A stretch of DNA of 64,000 nucleotides, taken from NCBI GenBank assembly GCA_000308255.3, contig HG326664.1, forward strand, positions 274,844 through 338,843, given 5' to 3'. This document shows, in pieces, positions 1 to 9,222 of this stretch. Under the pieces are notes generated by a model, which saw nothing but the letters and a program-made list of their open reading frames with translations, was not told the DNA's origin and did no database searches. The DNA is from Anaerococcus pacaensis 9403502 (GTDB lineage: Bacteria; Bacillota; Clostridia; Tissierellales; Peptoniphilaceae). Position 1 is the first letter of the stretch. Each line of letters begins with the position of its first letter. A program made the position numbers and the translations under genes.

Positions 1-1119
1 CCAGCTTTTCATGCCTTGAACACGTCTAGTAGATAAAGCAACGTTGCCTTCGCCATCATCTAGTTTGATAACGTAAACATCAATATCCCCACCTACTTCA
101 AAATGTTGTTTTGGATTTTCTCTTTCTTCTTCTGTCATTTCGTCAAGTTTTATGATACCATCTGCACGGTATTGGATGTCAACAAAAACTTCATCATCTT
201 TAACATCGATAATTGTTCCTGTTACCACGTCTTTTGGATAGATTTTCTTTAAACTATCTTCAAGACTATTCATAAAATCTTCTTTTGTAAATTCGTCCAT
301 CTTACTTACTACCTCCATTATAATCGATTCGGGTGTGGATGCCCCTGCGATTATGCCTATTTTTTGAAATTCAGAGAGCTTTTGCAAAGGTAGATCTTTA
401 ACAGTTTCAATCCTAAAAACATTTTTATTATATAAGCTAGAAACTTGCCCTAGCTTATTTGTGTTCGAACTATTAAAACCACCGACTACAATCATAGCAT
501 CCACTTCCTTTGCCAGACTTTCCGCAGAGTCTTGTCTAAGTTTAGTGGCATTACAGATTGTATTATCTATTACTACACTATCATTATTTTCTTTTAACTT
601 GTTAGCAATATTATAGTAAAAATCCTTCCTATTTGTAGTTTGACTAACAACATAGATTGGCTTTTCACTTACAATATGTTTTGCACGAGTCTCATCATCT
701 ACTATTATACCATATTTTAGGTATGAGTCCATAGCTTTTATCTCAGGATGAGCGGGATCTCCCACTATTATTACTTGATATCCTTCATTTTCTTTATCTA
801 TGATTTTTTTATATATATTTGTAAGCACTGGGCAGGTTGCATCCAGTATTTCATTGCCATTTTCTATTAATACTTTTTTAAACTCTGCACTTTCTCCGTG
901 TGCCCTGATAAGAATTAGTGAATCCTTAATTTCTAGTGCATCTTCTTTTGAAAGCACCTTAAGGCCTTGTTTTTCTAAGTCACTTACCAGTTGTGGATTG
1001 TGAATTAGTGGGCCTACAGTGTATTTGGGCTTGTCATTTTTTAGGGCGAGGTCAGCTAGTTCTACCGACCTATTTACCCCAAAACAAAAACCAGAGTTTT
1101 CTGCTATTTTAATTTCCAT
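1..1119 (-). CDS. ispH: IspH (HMBPP reductase) fused to ribosomal protein S1-like domains, 3' end outside window
   Basis: Bifunctional protein. The N-terminal ~270 residues are IspH, the 4Fe-4S enzyme that makes IPP/DMAPP from HMBPP in the last step of the MEP pathway. The start is an ATG at 1119 and the first Cys motif is SGFCFGV at about residues 9-15; the conserved IRAHGES and AGASTPE segments follow. Without a stop the frame runs through a short linker (EFTKEDF) into an S1 RNA-binding domain (DVVTGTIIDVKDDEVFVD), so this is the IspH-RpsA fusion common in Clostridia. About 373 codons are visible and the frame is still open at the window edge, so more S1 repeats are expected. plsC ends inside its first codons (11-base overlap), so the two are co-transcribed. 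Identity is secure; the number of S1 domains cannot be seen. Confidence 0.93.
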   Translation of the reverse strand, partial: MEIKIAENSGFCFGVNRSVELADLALKNDKPKYTVGPLIHNPQLVSDLEKQGLKVLSKEDALEIKDSLILIRAHGESAEFKKVLIENGNEILDATCPVLTNIYKKIIDKENEGYQVIIVGDPAHPEIKAMDSYLKYGIIVDDETRAKHIVSEKPIYVVSQTTNRKDFYYNIANKLKENNDSVVIDNTICNATKLRQDSAESLAKEVDAMIVVGGFNSSNTNKLGQVSSLYNKNVFRIETVKDLPLQKLSEFQKIGIIAGASTPESIIMEVVSKMDEFTKEDFMNSLEDSLKKIYPKDVVTGTIIDVKDDEVFVDIQYRADGIIKLDEMTEEERENPKQHFEVGGDIDVYVIKLDDGEGNVALSTRRVQGMKSW

Positions 1120-1711
1120 AATTGCTACTTTCTATTGGTAATTGGTGTTCGTATATATCATAATAGAGCCTATCAGTGATTTTTATCATAGCTTCTTTGG
1201 ATTTCATTTCTTTGTAGTTACCAATATCAATTGGCTCTTTGATATAAATATAGGTCTTACTAAATGGCCTAAATTTAGAAACTATCTCTACAGGGAGTAT
1301 ATTTGCATGAGCCTTTAGGGCAATGTATGCAACTCCTTCTTTCATATTTTCCCTAGCAGTTGTTTTTGTTCTAGTTCCTTCAGGCATGATACCTAAAATA
1401 GCACCATTATCTAGTCTTTTTACCGAGTCCTTGATTGTCTTTAGGTCTCGGCCTTCCCTATCTATTGGAAAGACTCCAAATCCCGCAAGAAGCCAAGCAA
1501 GAATTGGATTTTCAAATAATTCCTTTTTCGCCATGAAATTTATCGGATTGTCTATGCTGATAGCCAGAAAAATCGGGTCCCAATTGGACTTATGATTGGC
1601 ACACAATATATAGCCATCGTATTCTGGTATGTTTTCTTGGCCTCTGATTTCAAATAAAAATAGCGGTCTTAGTATGATTCCTAGAATAAATTGTACAATT
1701 TTATATGCCAT
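1109..1711 (-). CDS. plsC: 1-acyl-sn-glycerol-3-phosphate acyltransferase (PlsC family)
   Basis: Acylates lysophosphatidic acid to phosphatidic acid in membrane phospholipid synthesis. The 200-residue protein has the acyltransferase HX4D block as NHKSNWDP (about residues 38-45), the second block FPIDREGRD and the third block PEGTR, with a hydrophobic N-terminal segment that anchors it to the membrane. It overlaps cmk by 11 bases upstream and ispH by 11 bases downstream. The order cmk-plsC-ispH/S1 is a known clostridial arrangement, which supports the call. Confidence 0.93.
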   Translation of the reverse strand: MAYKIVQFILGIILRPLFLFEIRGQENIPEYDGYILCANHKSNWDPIFLAISIDNPINFMAKKELFENPILAWLLAGFGVFPIDREGRDLKTIKDSVKRLDNGAILGIMPEGTRTKTTARENMKEGVAYIALKAHANILPVEIVSKFRPFSKTYIYIKEPIDIGNYKEMKSKEAMIKITDRLYYDIYEHQLPIESSNYGN

Positions 1712-2354
1712 CGTTATTATCCATATATGCTAATATTTCTGTTATCGTTTCATCAATGGTTTTCTCAGATGTGTCGACTTCTATAGCATCATTAGCTTTT
1801 TTTAGAGGAGAAACCGCCCTTGACGAATCGTAGAGGTCTCTATCTATAATAGCTTGCTCTAGTTCTTCTAGCGTGAGATTCGATTCTTCTTGAAGTGAAC
1901 GTCTGATGGCTCTTTGGTGTGGGTCTGCTGTTAGATAAAATTTATATTTGGCATCTGGAAATACTACTGTGCCAATGTCCCTGCCATCTAGGATAAAGGA
2001 CTTTTCCTTGGCTATTTCCCTTTGCATATCGACTAATTTTTTGCGAACCAGGGGATTGGCTGATACCCATGAGGTATTTTTTGTCACTTCATCGGTGCGA
2101 ATGAGACCTTCTACATTTTTATCATTTAGATAAATGTTATTGTCGATAAAGTCGAGTCTTATCTCATCTAAAGTTTTAACTACAGTTTCATTATCAGTAG
2201 TTTCTGTAAGTTTATTATCAAGAAAATATAAGGTCACGGCCCTATACATGGACCCAGTATTTAAATATTCGATACTTAAAATATCCGCGAGTCGCTTGGA
2301 TATAGTCGACTTGCCCGATCCAGATGGGCCGTCAATGGCGATTATATAAGTCAT
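1701..2354 (-). CDS. cmk: (d)CMP kinase
   Basis: Phosphorylates CMP and dCMP with ATP. The P-loop GPSGSGKST sits at residues 9-17, followed by LNTGSMYRAV, which positions the nucleotide. LDGRDIGTVVFPDA is the conserved NMP-binding segment and RAIRRSLQE the lid region. Length (217 aa) is normal for the family. It overlaps the flavoprotein gene upstream by 4 bases and plsC downstream by 11. Confidence 0.95.
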   Translation of the reverse strand: MTYIIAIDGPSGSGKSTISKRLADILSIEYLNTGSMYRAVTLYFLDNKLTETTDNETVVKTLDEIRLDFIDNNIYLNDKNVEGLIRTDEVTKNTSWVSANPLVRKKLVDMQREIAKEKSFILDGRDIGTVVFPDAKYKFYLTADPHQRAIRRSLQEESNLTLEELEQAIIDRDLYDSSRAVSPLKKANDAIEVDTSEKTIDETITEILAYMDNNDGI

Positions 2355-3565
2355 ATCTCCTCCTTTATGGCTCTTGCAGCAGCGTAGGCTGTGGTAAATG
2401 CTAATTGTAAATTAAAGCCTCCAGTGAGTCCATCGATGTCAAGGACTTCACCTATGAAATATAGGCCTTCTACCGATTTCGACTCCATGGTCTTTGGATT
2501 TATCTCATCCACATCCACCCCACCTCGGGTAATGATAGCAGTATTGTATCCTCCGAGCCTATCAAATTCTAAGCTAAAGTGTTTGATAATTGATATTAGC
2601 TTTAATCTTTCTTCTTTACTGATTTGGTTGACCTTTTTATCAGGGTCTATATCCGCTCTTTTTAATATTACTGGGACTAGGGCTTGCGGAATCAAGTCTT
2701 TTATTGTATTTGCAATAGACTTGTTGGAATTTTTTTCAAATAAATCTAGTACTATCTCATCCATTTCTTCGAAAGATTCGTAAGCCAAGTCTAAGTATAA
2801 GTCCTCGACACCCTCTCCAACTACATATGAAGAAAGCCTAAGCACACTGGGACCTGTAATGAAATTTTTTGATATTAATTGAGCTCCATATTCATTATAA
2901 GTTTTATTTTTAGTTTTAAGATAAATATTAGTATTTATATTTAGTGCCTTGATATTAGTAAGGTCGGTATCTTTAAAAAATATTGGCACAAGGCAAGGAT
3001 ATGTCTTACTTACCCTATGGCCAAAGCCATTTGCAAAACTATAGCCATCTCCGGTTGAACCGGTATTTGGATAAGAAAGTCCGCCTGTAGCTATGATTAG
3101 CTTATCAAAGTCATAGGCCTTGCTATTAGTTTCTACTATAAAACTATTCTCTGATTTCGAAATCGATGTGACTTCCGCGTCTGTAACTAGCTTTATATTT
3201 CTATCTATAATTTCATTTTCAAAAAATCTTACCACATCAGATGCCTTTTCTGATTTGGGAAAGACCCTATCATCTTCTTGGGTCATTAGTTCTAAGCCTG
3301 AGTTTTCGAAAAAGCTCATAGTAGCGTAGTTGTCATGTTGACTCCATGAAGAATAGATAAACTTCTTATTGGTCACTATATTTACCAAAAATTCATCATA
3401 GTATTTAATATTTGTGATATTACACCTGCCATTGCCTGTCATTAGGATTTTTTGGCCGATGGATGAATTTTTTTCAAGTATAGTCACATTGTTTTCTTTC
3501 GTTTTTACATGTATAGCAGCATAGAGCCCACTAGCCCCTGCTCCAATGATTCCTATATTTTTCAT
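2351..3565 (-). CDS. HI0933/BaiN-like NAD(P)/FAD-dependent oxidoreductase
   Basis: A 404-residue flavoprotein of the HI0933 (YhiN/BaiN) family, soluble and of uncertain physiological substrate. The N-terminal dinucleotide fold is IGIIGAGASGLYAAI (residues 4-18); GNGRCNITN follows, a signature of this family. ATGGLSYPNTGSTGDGY is the second FAD segment and EVLDIDGLTGGFNLQ the C-terminal FAD contact. In Clostridia this gene often sits directly before cmk, as here (4-base overlap). BaiN reduces bile acids in one species, but most members are uncharacterised, so no substrate is assigned. Confidence 0.85.
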   Translation of the reverse strand: MKNIGIIGAGASGLYAAIHVKTKENNVTILEKNSSIGQKILMTGNGRCNITNIKYYDEFLVNIVTNKKFIYSSWSQHDNYATMSFFENSGLELMTQEDDRVFPKSEKASDVVRFFENEIIDRNIKLVTDAEVTSISKSENSFIVETNSKAYDFDKLIIATGGLSYPNTGSTGDGYSFANGFGHRVSKTYPCLVPIFFKDTDLTNIKALNINTNIYLKTKNKTYNEYGAQLISKNFITGPSVLRLSSYVVGEGVEDLYLDLAYESFEEMDEIVLDLFEKNSNKSIANTIKDLIPQALVPVILKRADIDPDKKVNQISKEERLKLISIIKHFSLEFDRLGGYNTAIITRGGVDVDEINPKTMESKSVEGLYFIGEVLDIDGLTGGFNLQLAFTTAYAAARAIKEEI

Positions 3566-3603
3566 ATTTATATAAATTTTACCATAAAAAAAGGGATAGA
3601 CAC

Positions 3604-4299
3604 CTATCCCTTGATAAGACTTACAAAGTCCATATCCTTTTTATCAAATGCTTCGTATTCACCTTCGGCTATTTCGCCTAATTCTATAGCACCGATTTTT
3701 ATTCTTTGAAGGTCGATGACAGAAGAGCCCAAGACATCAAACATTCTTCTAATTTGCCTATTATAACCCTGCCAAATCTTAACCAAATATGTTGCATCTG
3801 ATATTTCTCTAATGATAGCCTTCCTAGATATTTCATCATTTCCTATATCGAGTTCACCCTCAAAGGCTTGCATTTTATCATAACTCAGAGCTTTATCTAC
3901 TTTTACAATATATTCTTTAGATATCCCATTAGATGGATGGGTAAGCTCATTGGTAAAGTCGCCATCGTTGGTTATAATGAGGAGGCCTCGGCTATCCTTA
4001 TCAAGCCTACCTGCGGCGAAAAATTTTTGTTCTATATCGATTAGATTGTTTAGATCAAGCTCATTGTGAGGGTCGAAATTACTTGTTACGTAGCCCACTG
4101 GCTTATTGAGTTTATAATAAAAAAACTGATCTATAGATAATATCTCACCGTCAATCTCAACCACATCATCATCGGCTACATCATAGCCCATTTGTGTCAT
4201 GACTTCGCCGTTTACTCTTACCTTGCCTGCTGCAATTAGATCATCGGCCTTGCGGCGAGATGTGTAGCCAGATTTAGCTATAAATTTATTAATCCTCAT
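3604..4299 (-). CDS. rluB: rRNA pseudouridine synthase, RluB/RsuA family
   Basis: Converts one uridine in rRNA (U2605 of 23S rRNA for RluB) to pseudouridine. The N-terminal S4 RNA-binding domain begins MRINKFIAKSGYTSRRKAD. The catalytic block is GRLDKDSRGLLIITNDGDF, with Asp in GRLDxxSxGLL, and YNRQIRRMFD lies near the C-terminus. A longer open frame exists upstream, but the ATG at 4299 gives the conserved N-terminus and the same 11-base overlap (with scpB) seen elsewhere in this operon, so I chose it. The product is 231 aa, normal for RluB. scpA-scpB-rluB is a widely conserved order in Firmicutes. Confidence 0.92.
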   Translation of the reverse strand: MRINKFIAKSGYTSRRKADDLIAAGKVRVNGEVMTQMGYDVADDDVVEIDGEILSIDQFFYYKLNKPVGYVTSNFDPHNELDLNNLIDIEQKFFAAGRLDKDSRGLLIITNDGDFTNELTHPSNGISKEYIVKVDKALSYDKMQAFEGELDIGNDEISRKAIIREISDATYLVKIWQGYNRQIRRMFDVLGSSVIDLQRIKIGAIELGEIAEGEYEAFDKKDMDFVSLIKG

Positions 4300-4822
4300 A
4301 GGCTTCTTCATCCATTTCTTTGATTTCAGGAAGTTCTGATAAATCAGATATATCAAAATATTGTAAAAATAAATTGGTAGTGACATAGATAATTGGTTTT
4401 CCAATCTTATCTAGCCTTCCATTTTCACGTATCAAGCCTCTTTCTACTAAGTTATCAATGGTAGTAGCAGAGCTGACCCCACGAATCTTATCCACTTCTG
4501 CACGGGTGATGGGTTGCTTGTAAGCTATAATCGATAGGGTCTCAAGGGCTGATGATGTGAGCCTTTTTGGTGTGCTTGTTACTAGTTTTTCAAAATATTT
4601 GTCATGGCTTGCCCTAGTTACAAATTGAAAGCTCGTATCAAATTTTTTGACAATCAAGCCACTTAGAGCCTCATCTCTTTCTTTAATTATTTGACTTAGG
4701 GCCTCTGCTATTTCTTTTTTACTCGCATCAGTGATAATCTCTGCAAGGGTTGCTATATCTATTGGTTCGCCCCAGATATACATGACCTCCTCGATGAGGC
4801 CTTTTAGGTAAGAAATGTCCAT
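4289..4822 (-). CDS. scpB: Segregation and condensation protein B
   Basis: Winged-helix partner of ScpA in the SMC-ScpAB condensin that compacts and segregates the chromosome. The 177-residue protein carries the two winged-helix domains; the family-typical LTSSALETLSIIAYKQPITRAEVD is visible in the middle, followed by VSSATTIDNLVERGLI. It shares one base with scpA upstream and overlaps rluB by 11 bases. Confidence 0.94.
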   Translation of the reverse strand: MDISYLKGLIEEVMYIWGEPIDIATLAEIITDASKKEIAEALSQIIKERDEALSGLIVKKFDTSFQFVTRASHDKYFEKLVTSTPKRLTSSALETLSIIAYKQPITRAEVDKIRGVSSATTIDNLVERGLIRENGRLDKIGKPIIYVTTNLFLQYFDISDLSELPEIKEMDEEAYED

Positions 4823-5514
4823 TATTTTCTCTTTCTAATGTGAAACTTGTTGCCTTCTTTTTGCTCTAAATATATTTCTTTTAGCTTAAATAGTTCAAGG
4901 AGGGCCAAGAAACTTGCGATGCATTCGGATTTTGAGTGAAGATTATTTATAATGAGATCTAGCCTTAGGTCATCTCGGATTTCTAGGGCCTTCCTATAAT
5001 TAGTCAGATAATCATTGACATCCGGCATCCTAAGTTTTTCTATCACATCTGGCTTTTTGGGTTTTTCATTGAGTCTTAGCATGACTTTTTCAAATTGCGC
5101 AGCAAGTATTGCCACATCTTTTGAAATAATCTCATCCTCTCCCTCAAACTTTGACAGGTCCTCGGCGTATTTGGAATGAATCTTTCTAGCCTCATCCTCT
5201 AGCGCCTTGAGGTCGTCTTGGACTGATTTGATTTTTTTATATTCCAAGAGATAGGCTATGAAATCCTCTTCGGTATCATCAGTTTCTTCTTTGGGTAAGA
5301 GCTTTGAAGACTTGATATTTAATAGAACTGCTGCGATATAAATAAAGCTAGATAGGTCATCTATCTCTGGGTCTAGTTTAGCTATTTCTTCCAAATATGA
5401 ATTTGTAAGCTCTCCTAGATTTATATCGTATATATCAATCTTATCTCGCTCTATTAGATTTAATAACAAATCAAAAGGGCCCTTAAAGCCCTCTAGTTCA
5501 ACATATGTTTGCAT
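4822..5514 (-). CDS. scpA: Segregation and condensation protein A (kleisin)
   Basis: Kleisin subunit bridging the SMC heads in bacterial condensin. The N-terminus has the diagnostic FKGPFDLLLNLIERDKIDIYDI, and an acidic middle (DDTEED) is followed by the C-terminal winged-helix region (LHSKSECIASFLALLEL), as in the family. 230 aa is the usual length. The start at 5514 lies 3 bases from the end of the Nudix gene, and its last base is the first base of scpB. Confidence 0.94.
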   Translation of the reverse strand: MQTYVELEGFKGPFDLLLNLIERDKIDIYDINLGELTNSYLEEIAKLDPEIDDLSSFIYIAAVLLNIKSSKLLPKEETDDTEEDFIAYLLEYKKIKSVQDDLKALEDEARKIHSKYAEDLSKFEGEDEIISKDVAILAAQFEKVMLRLNEKPKKPDVIEKLRMPDVNDYLTNYRKALEIRDDLRLDLIINNLHSKSECIASFLALLELFKLKEIYLEQKEGNKFHIRKRK

Positions 5515-5517
5515 TTA

Positions 5518-6069
5518 TTATTTGTTTGCTAACTTTTGGTTTATTGCGTATTGGATAGCAATAATTGTCTTTGCATCAGTTATCTCACCATTTTGGACCA
5601 TATCGTATAGGTCATCAATAGGGTAAGACTGAGCCTCCACATTCTCATCTTCATCTTGGTCAAGTCTATGTTCTACTAAATTGCGAGCTACAAAGAATGA
5701 TAGCTTGTCATTGGTAAAACCTGGAGATGAGTACATGTTAAATAAGAATTCTATCTCTTCTGGATAGTAGCCCACCTCTTCTTGGAGCTCGCGGCGGGCA
5801 GTTTCTACTGGGACTTCGTTGCTGTCTACTAGGCCTGCTGGGATCTCTAAGGTTACTTTATCTATAGCTATTCTATATTGACTTACTAGCCATAACCTGT
5901 CATCGCCATCATAAGCTATGATGCCCACGCCCTTATTGTGGTCAACTATTTCTCTCTTTGAGTATTTCTTGTCATGAAGTTCAACTGTATCTACTTTTAG
6001 ATTTAGGATTTTACCTTCATAGATTATATCTGACTTAATGGTTTTTTCGTAAAATTTATCTTCGCTCAT
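5518..6069 (-). CDS. Nudix hydrolase, ADP-ribose pyrophosphatase type
   Basis: Predicted to hydrolyse ADP-ribose to AMP and ribose-5-phosphate. The Nudix box is complete: after GLVDSNEVPVETA comes RRELQEEVGY, giving the G-x5-E-x7-REUxEExGU pattern at about residues 78-100. The preceding EIPAG and the N-terminal YEGKILNLKVDTVELHDKK match the NudF/ADPRase subfamily. It overlaps the 3' end of recN by 14 bases and lies in the same minus-strand operon. Substrate is assigned by subfamily resemblance only. Confidence 0.85.
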   Translation of the reverse strand: MSEDKFYEKTIKSDIIYEGKILNLKVDTVELHDKKYSKREIVDHNKGVGIIAYDGDDRLWLVSQYRIAIDKVTLEIPAGLVDSNEVPVETARRELQEEVGYYPEEIEFLFNMYSSPGFTNDKLSFFVARNLVEHRLDQDEDENVEAQSYPIDDLYDMVQNGEITDAKTIIAIQYAINQKLANK

Positions 6070-7756
6070 CTTTTAACTCCTCTGCCATAGCAAGCATTTC
6101 GCTTGCAGAATTTTTGGTAATATCGGTTATATTCACCCCACCTATGAGCCTTGCTATCTCATTTGTTCTTTCATCTCCAGTGATTTTTTTAGTAGATGAT
6201 ATAGTATGCTCGCCCACATCTTCTTTGGTGATTAGGATGTGATTGTCAGCAAGCGATGCTATTTGAGGCAAGTGGCTAATGGATATAACTTGTCGTTTTT
6301 TCGATAAGTCCAGAATCTTCTCCCCAACTATTTGGGCAGTTCTACCGGAAATACCAGTGTCTATTTCATCAAATATCATAGTATCTACATTGTCGTAGTC
6401 TGCAAATATTTCCTTAAAGGCTAACATGATACGGGATTTTTCACCACCTGATGCTGTGGATGATAGTGGCTTTAGGTCTTCGCCCTTATTTGTTTTTATC
6501 AAAAACTCCACTTCATCTAGGCCTGTAGTATCAATCGCCTCTTTTTTATCAAATTCTATTTTAAATCTACCATTTTTGATATTTAAATCTCTTATAGAAG
6601 CATTTATTTTTTCTTCTAAGACTTTACTCTTTTTAAGGCGAATGTCATGTAAGGCATCAGCCGCTTCATCAAGTTTCTTATCAATATCAGCAAGTATGAC
6701 ATCTAGATTTGCCCTTAAGTCTTCTATTTCATCTAGCTCTTTGATTCTAGCTGCAATAGTGTCATAGTATTCGATAATTTCTGCAATACTTGCCCCATAT
6801 TTTCTTTTGAGATTAAATATATGGCTCATAAGGTCTTCTAGTTCCTGGGCTCTTTCAGGATCGCCTATGAGGGTCTCTTCATGTATGTCCATATCAGAAT
6901 ATATGTCATTTATTTCATCATTGATAGCAGAGAGCCTATCATAAAATTCACTCACCTTTGGATCCATATCGGTAAAGCTTGCTATCTCACTTAAACTTGC
7001 TGCAAGCATTTGTGACACAGAGCTTATATCATAGTCACTGGTATCAAGTATATTTTTAGCAGTAGCCACAGCTTCCCTAAGCTCTGTAATGTTATTTAGT
7101 CTTTTATATTCCTCATCGAGCTCATCTTCATTTATGGAAAATAAATCGATCGACTCTATTTCTGCTATCTGGTATTTGATAAGGTCGCGCTCACGGGTGA
7201 TTTCTTCGTCAGTTAAATCTAGATTTTCGTATTTTAAGAGATAATCTCTTTTTTTATTAACGAGCTCTTTGATTTCCCTTCGCAAATCTTTTGTGAGATT
7301 GTCATTTGAATAATTGTCTATAAGGTAGATATAATTGGCCTTGTTCATAAAGGCATTGGAGTCGCCTTGATTGTAGATATCTATTAATATTGGAGATATC
7401 TCGCGGAGGATAGTGAGATTGCTTACTCTACCATTTATCCTAAGGGTCGATGATTTGTCAGTAATGGTTCTAGTCACTATTAGCTTATCATCATCCTCAT
7501 CAAAATCTATATTGTTATTTTCTAGAATTTTCTTATTCCTATCATCAATCTCAAAGACACCTTCAATGATAGTCTGGTCTTTGAAACTACCGAGGATATC
7601 CTTGTTGGCTTTTTTTCCTAATAATAAATTGATGGCTTCAAGTATCAAGGATTTGCCAGAACCGGTCTCTCCTGTAAGCACGTTAAAGCCATCTTCAAAT
7701 ATAATATGATTCCTTTTTATAATTACAAAATTATCTATAAAAAGCTCAGCAAGCAT
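6056..7756 (-). CDS. recN: DNA repair protein RecN
   Basis: SMC-like ATPase in recombinational repair of double-strand breaks. Walker A is GETGSGKS (residues 29-36). A long coiled-coil core follows (about residues 150-370), then the ABC signature SGGEKSRIMLAFK and Walker B DTMIFDEIDTGISG, then ISHLPQIASLAD. 566 aa is the family length. argR directly precedes it (the stop and start share one base), the standard argR-recN pairing of Firmicutes. Confidence 0.96.
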   Translation of the reverse strand: MLAELFIDNFVIIKRNHIIFEDGFNVLTGETGSGKSLILEAINLLLGKKANKDILGSFKDQTIIEGVFEIDDRNKKILENNNIDFDEDDDKLIVTRTITDKSSTLRINGRVSNLTILREISPILIDIYNQGDSNAFMNKANYIYLIDNYSNDNLTKDLRREIKELVNKKRDYLLKYENLDLTDEEITRERDLIKYQIAEIESIDLFSINEDELDEEYKRLNNITELREAVATAKNILDTSDYDISSVSQMLAASLSEIASFTDMDPKVSEFYDRLSAINDEINDIYSDMDIHEETLIGDPERAQELEDLMSHIFNLKRKYGASIAEIIEYYDTIAARIKELDEIEDLRANLDVILADIDKKLDEAADALHDIRLKKSKVLEEKINASIRDLNIKNGRFKIEFDKKEAIDTTGLDEVEFLIKTNKGEDLKPLSSTASGGEKSRIMLAFKEIFADYDNVDTMIFDEIDTGISGRTAQIVGEKILDLSKKRQVISISHLPQIASLADNHILITKEDVGEHTISSTKKITGDERTNEIARLIGGVNITDITKNSASEMLAMAEELKDERR

Positions 7757-8208
7757 TATCTAACCATATCCCTAAGTTCTTCAATGAGTTCATCAAGACT
7801 TTCATCTTGTTTTGGAGTGATAAATATAGTATCTATCCCTGTTACAATCCCTGCTATTTTTTCAAGCTTTGCATTTGTGATATATTGACCGCATACTGTT
7901 GCACAATAAGAAATGGTCTTTATAACACAAAGGCCAGAAGCTTTTTCTACTGAAAGTACAGATTCCTTAAAAATCTTCTCCATACGTTCATTAAGTGTAT
8001 CATACACAGTGTCGACTACTGTATATTTGTACTCATAATCGTCAGTTTGGACCTTAGATATCCTAAGCTCCTTAATATCACGAGATATGGTAGCTTGGGT
8101 CGCATCTACCCCGTGGTCACGCAGCATCTGCGATAGTTGACTTTGAGTTTTTACTTCGTTGTTTTGTATAATATCGAGAATTAGTCTTTGTCTGGTGTAT
8201 TTTTTCAT
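7756..8208 (-). CDS. argR: Arginine repressor ArgR
   Basis: Arginine-sensing hexameric repressor. Residues 1-70 form the winged helix domain (KYTRQRLILDIIQNNEVKTQ, then DATQATISRDIKEL, the recognition helix), and the C-terminal domain carries the arginine-binding TGIDTIFITPK. Length 150 aa is normal. It sits between ispA and recN, its usual place. No arginine biosynthesis genes lie in the window, so its targets are elsewhere. Confidence 0.94.
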   Translation of the reverse strand: MKKYTRQRLILDIIQNNEVKTQSQLSQMLRDHGVDATQATISRDIKELRISKVQTDDYEYKYTVVDTVYDTLNERMEKIFKESVLSVEKASGLCVIKTISYCATVCGQYITNAKLEKIAGIVTGIDTIFITPKQDESLDELIEELRDMVR

Positions 8209-8216
8209 AATTCTTC

Positions 8217-9044
8217 CTATTGCTTTCTATTGGTCAGGTAGTCTATTATGTATAAAAGAAAATCGTTATCAGCCATAGCACTTATATTTTTCCTGGCATC
8301 GTCATTGCACTTATCTAAAAGATTCATAGCTGTAGGTCTATTTGTGACATTTAAGATATTTAACTCATCTCCGTAGGACTCTTCCAATAGGTCATCTTGG
8401 ATTTGAAAGGCTAGGCCTAGATTTTCGGCAAAGTCTTCTAATGCCTTTAAAGTATCCTCACCGGCACCCGCTACAAAAGCCGCACCCACTACCGCTGCCC
8501 TAAATAAGGCTGCTGTTTTTTTGCTATAAACGTCAAATACATAAGATAAATCAACTACTTTCGGTTGATTGAGGTCTAGGACCTGGCCATCTATCATCCC
8601 TTCGTGGCCTGCTGCTCTAAATAGATATTCGCTAGCTTTAAGATACTTACTATTTCTAAGAGATAAAGCAAATAGTAGCCTTGCTGCCTCGTTTAAAAGT
8701 GCATCTCCTGTGAGTATCCCAATATCCTCGCCATATTTGGCATGCACTGTAGGCTTACCCCTACGCATCTGATCATTATCCATAGCAGGTAGGTCATCGT
8801 GAACTAGTGAATAAGCATGAATCATCTCGATTGCTAGGGCAAATAAGATATCATCTTCACTTATATCTTTATCAAGCATCCTAAGGGTTTCAAAGTAAAG
8901 CGTGGCTCTGATTCGTTTGCCAGAATCTGTGGCATAGACCATGGGCTCTATGAGTTTAAAATCTCCCTTAAAGTAAGAAGCAAAGGCCCTATCACAAATC
9001 ATTTTATTTTCATCAAGTCTAAGTATAAATAGGTCTTTATTCAT
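8217..9044 (-). CDS. ispA: Polyprenyl (farnesyl/geranylgeranyl) diphosphate synthase
   Basis: Condenses IPP with allylic diphosphates. The first Asp-rich motif is HDDLPAMDND and the second is QIQDDLLEE; GKRIRATLYFETLR supplies the diphosphate-binding Arg/Lys, followed by MIDGQVLDL. 275 aa fits the short-chain class. It overlaps xseB by 8 bases. In many Clostridia dxs, tlyA and nadK lie between this gene and argR; here the next gene is argR, 8 bases away, so those three are missing from the cluster. Confidence 0.92.
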   Translation of the reverse strand: MNKDLFILRLDENKMICDRAFASYFKGDFKLIEPMVYATDSGKRIRATLYFETLRMLDKDISEDDILFALAIEMIHAYSLVHDDLPAMDNDQMRRGKPTVHAKYGEDIGILTGDALLNEAARLLFALSLRNSKYLKASEYLFRAAGHEGMIDGQVLDLNQPKVVDLSYVFDVYSKKTAALFRAAVVGAAFVAGAGEDTLKALEDFAENLGLAFQIQDDLLEESYGDELNILNVTNRPTAMNLLDKCNDDARKNISAMADNDFLLYIIDYLTNRKQ

Positions 9045-9222
9045 CTTTACCTATCACTTCGACCTTGGCCCTATAGTCATCGAGCTGATTTTTTAGTTCC
9101 TTGTAAAGGGCTGTGGCTTCCTCGTAAATCTTGATGGACTCATCTAGGTTTTCCTTGTTATCTTCAAGGTCCACTAGCAATTCTTCTATTTTTTTATAAT
9201 TTTCTTCAAATGTCTTATCCAT
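9037..9222 (-). CDS. xseB: Exodeoxyribonuclease VII small subunit
   Basis: 61-residue coiled-coil subunit of ExoVII, which degrades single-stranded DNA. TFEENYKKIEELLVDLED, followed by LDESIKIYEEATALYKE, is the family pattern. It overlaps xseA by 8 bases and ispA by 8 bases, an arrangement that suggests translational coupling. Confidence 0.93.
   Translation of the reverse strand: MDKTFEENYKKIEELLVDLEDNKENLDESIKIYEEATALYKELKNQLDDYRAKVEVIGKDE

Noticed and set aside
1323..1595. ORFs of 60-175 codons opposite real genes (such as this one opposite plsC and 37286-37813 opposite ddl)
   Set aside because: They are antisense to conserved genes, lack ribosome binding sites and have Ser/Leu/Phe-rich low-complexity translations typical of shadows.
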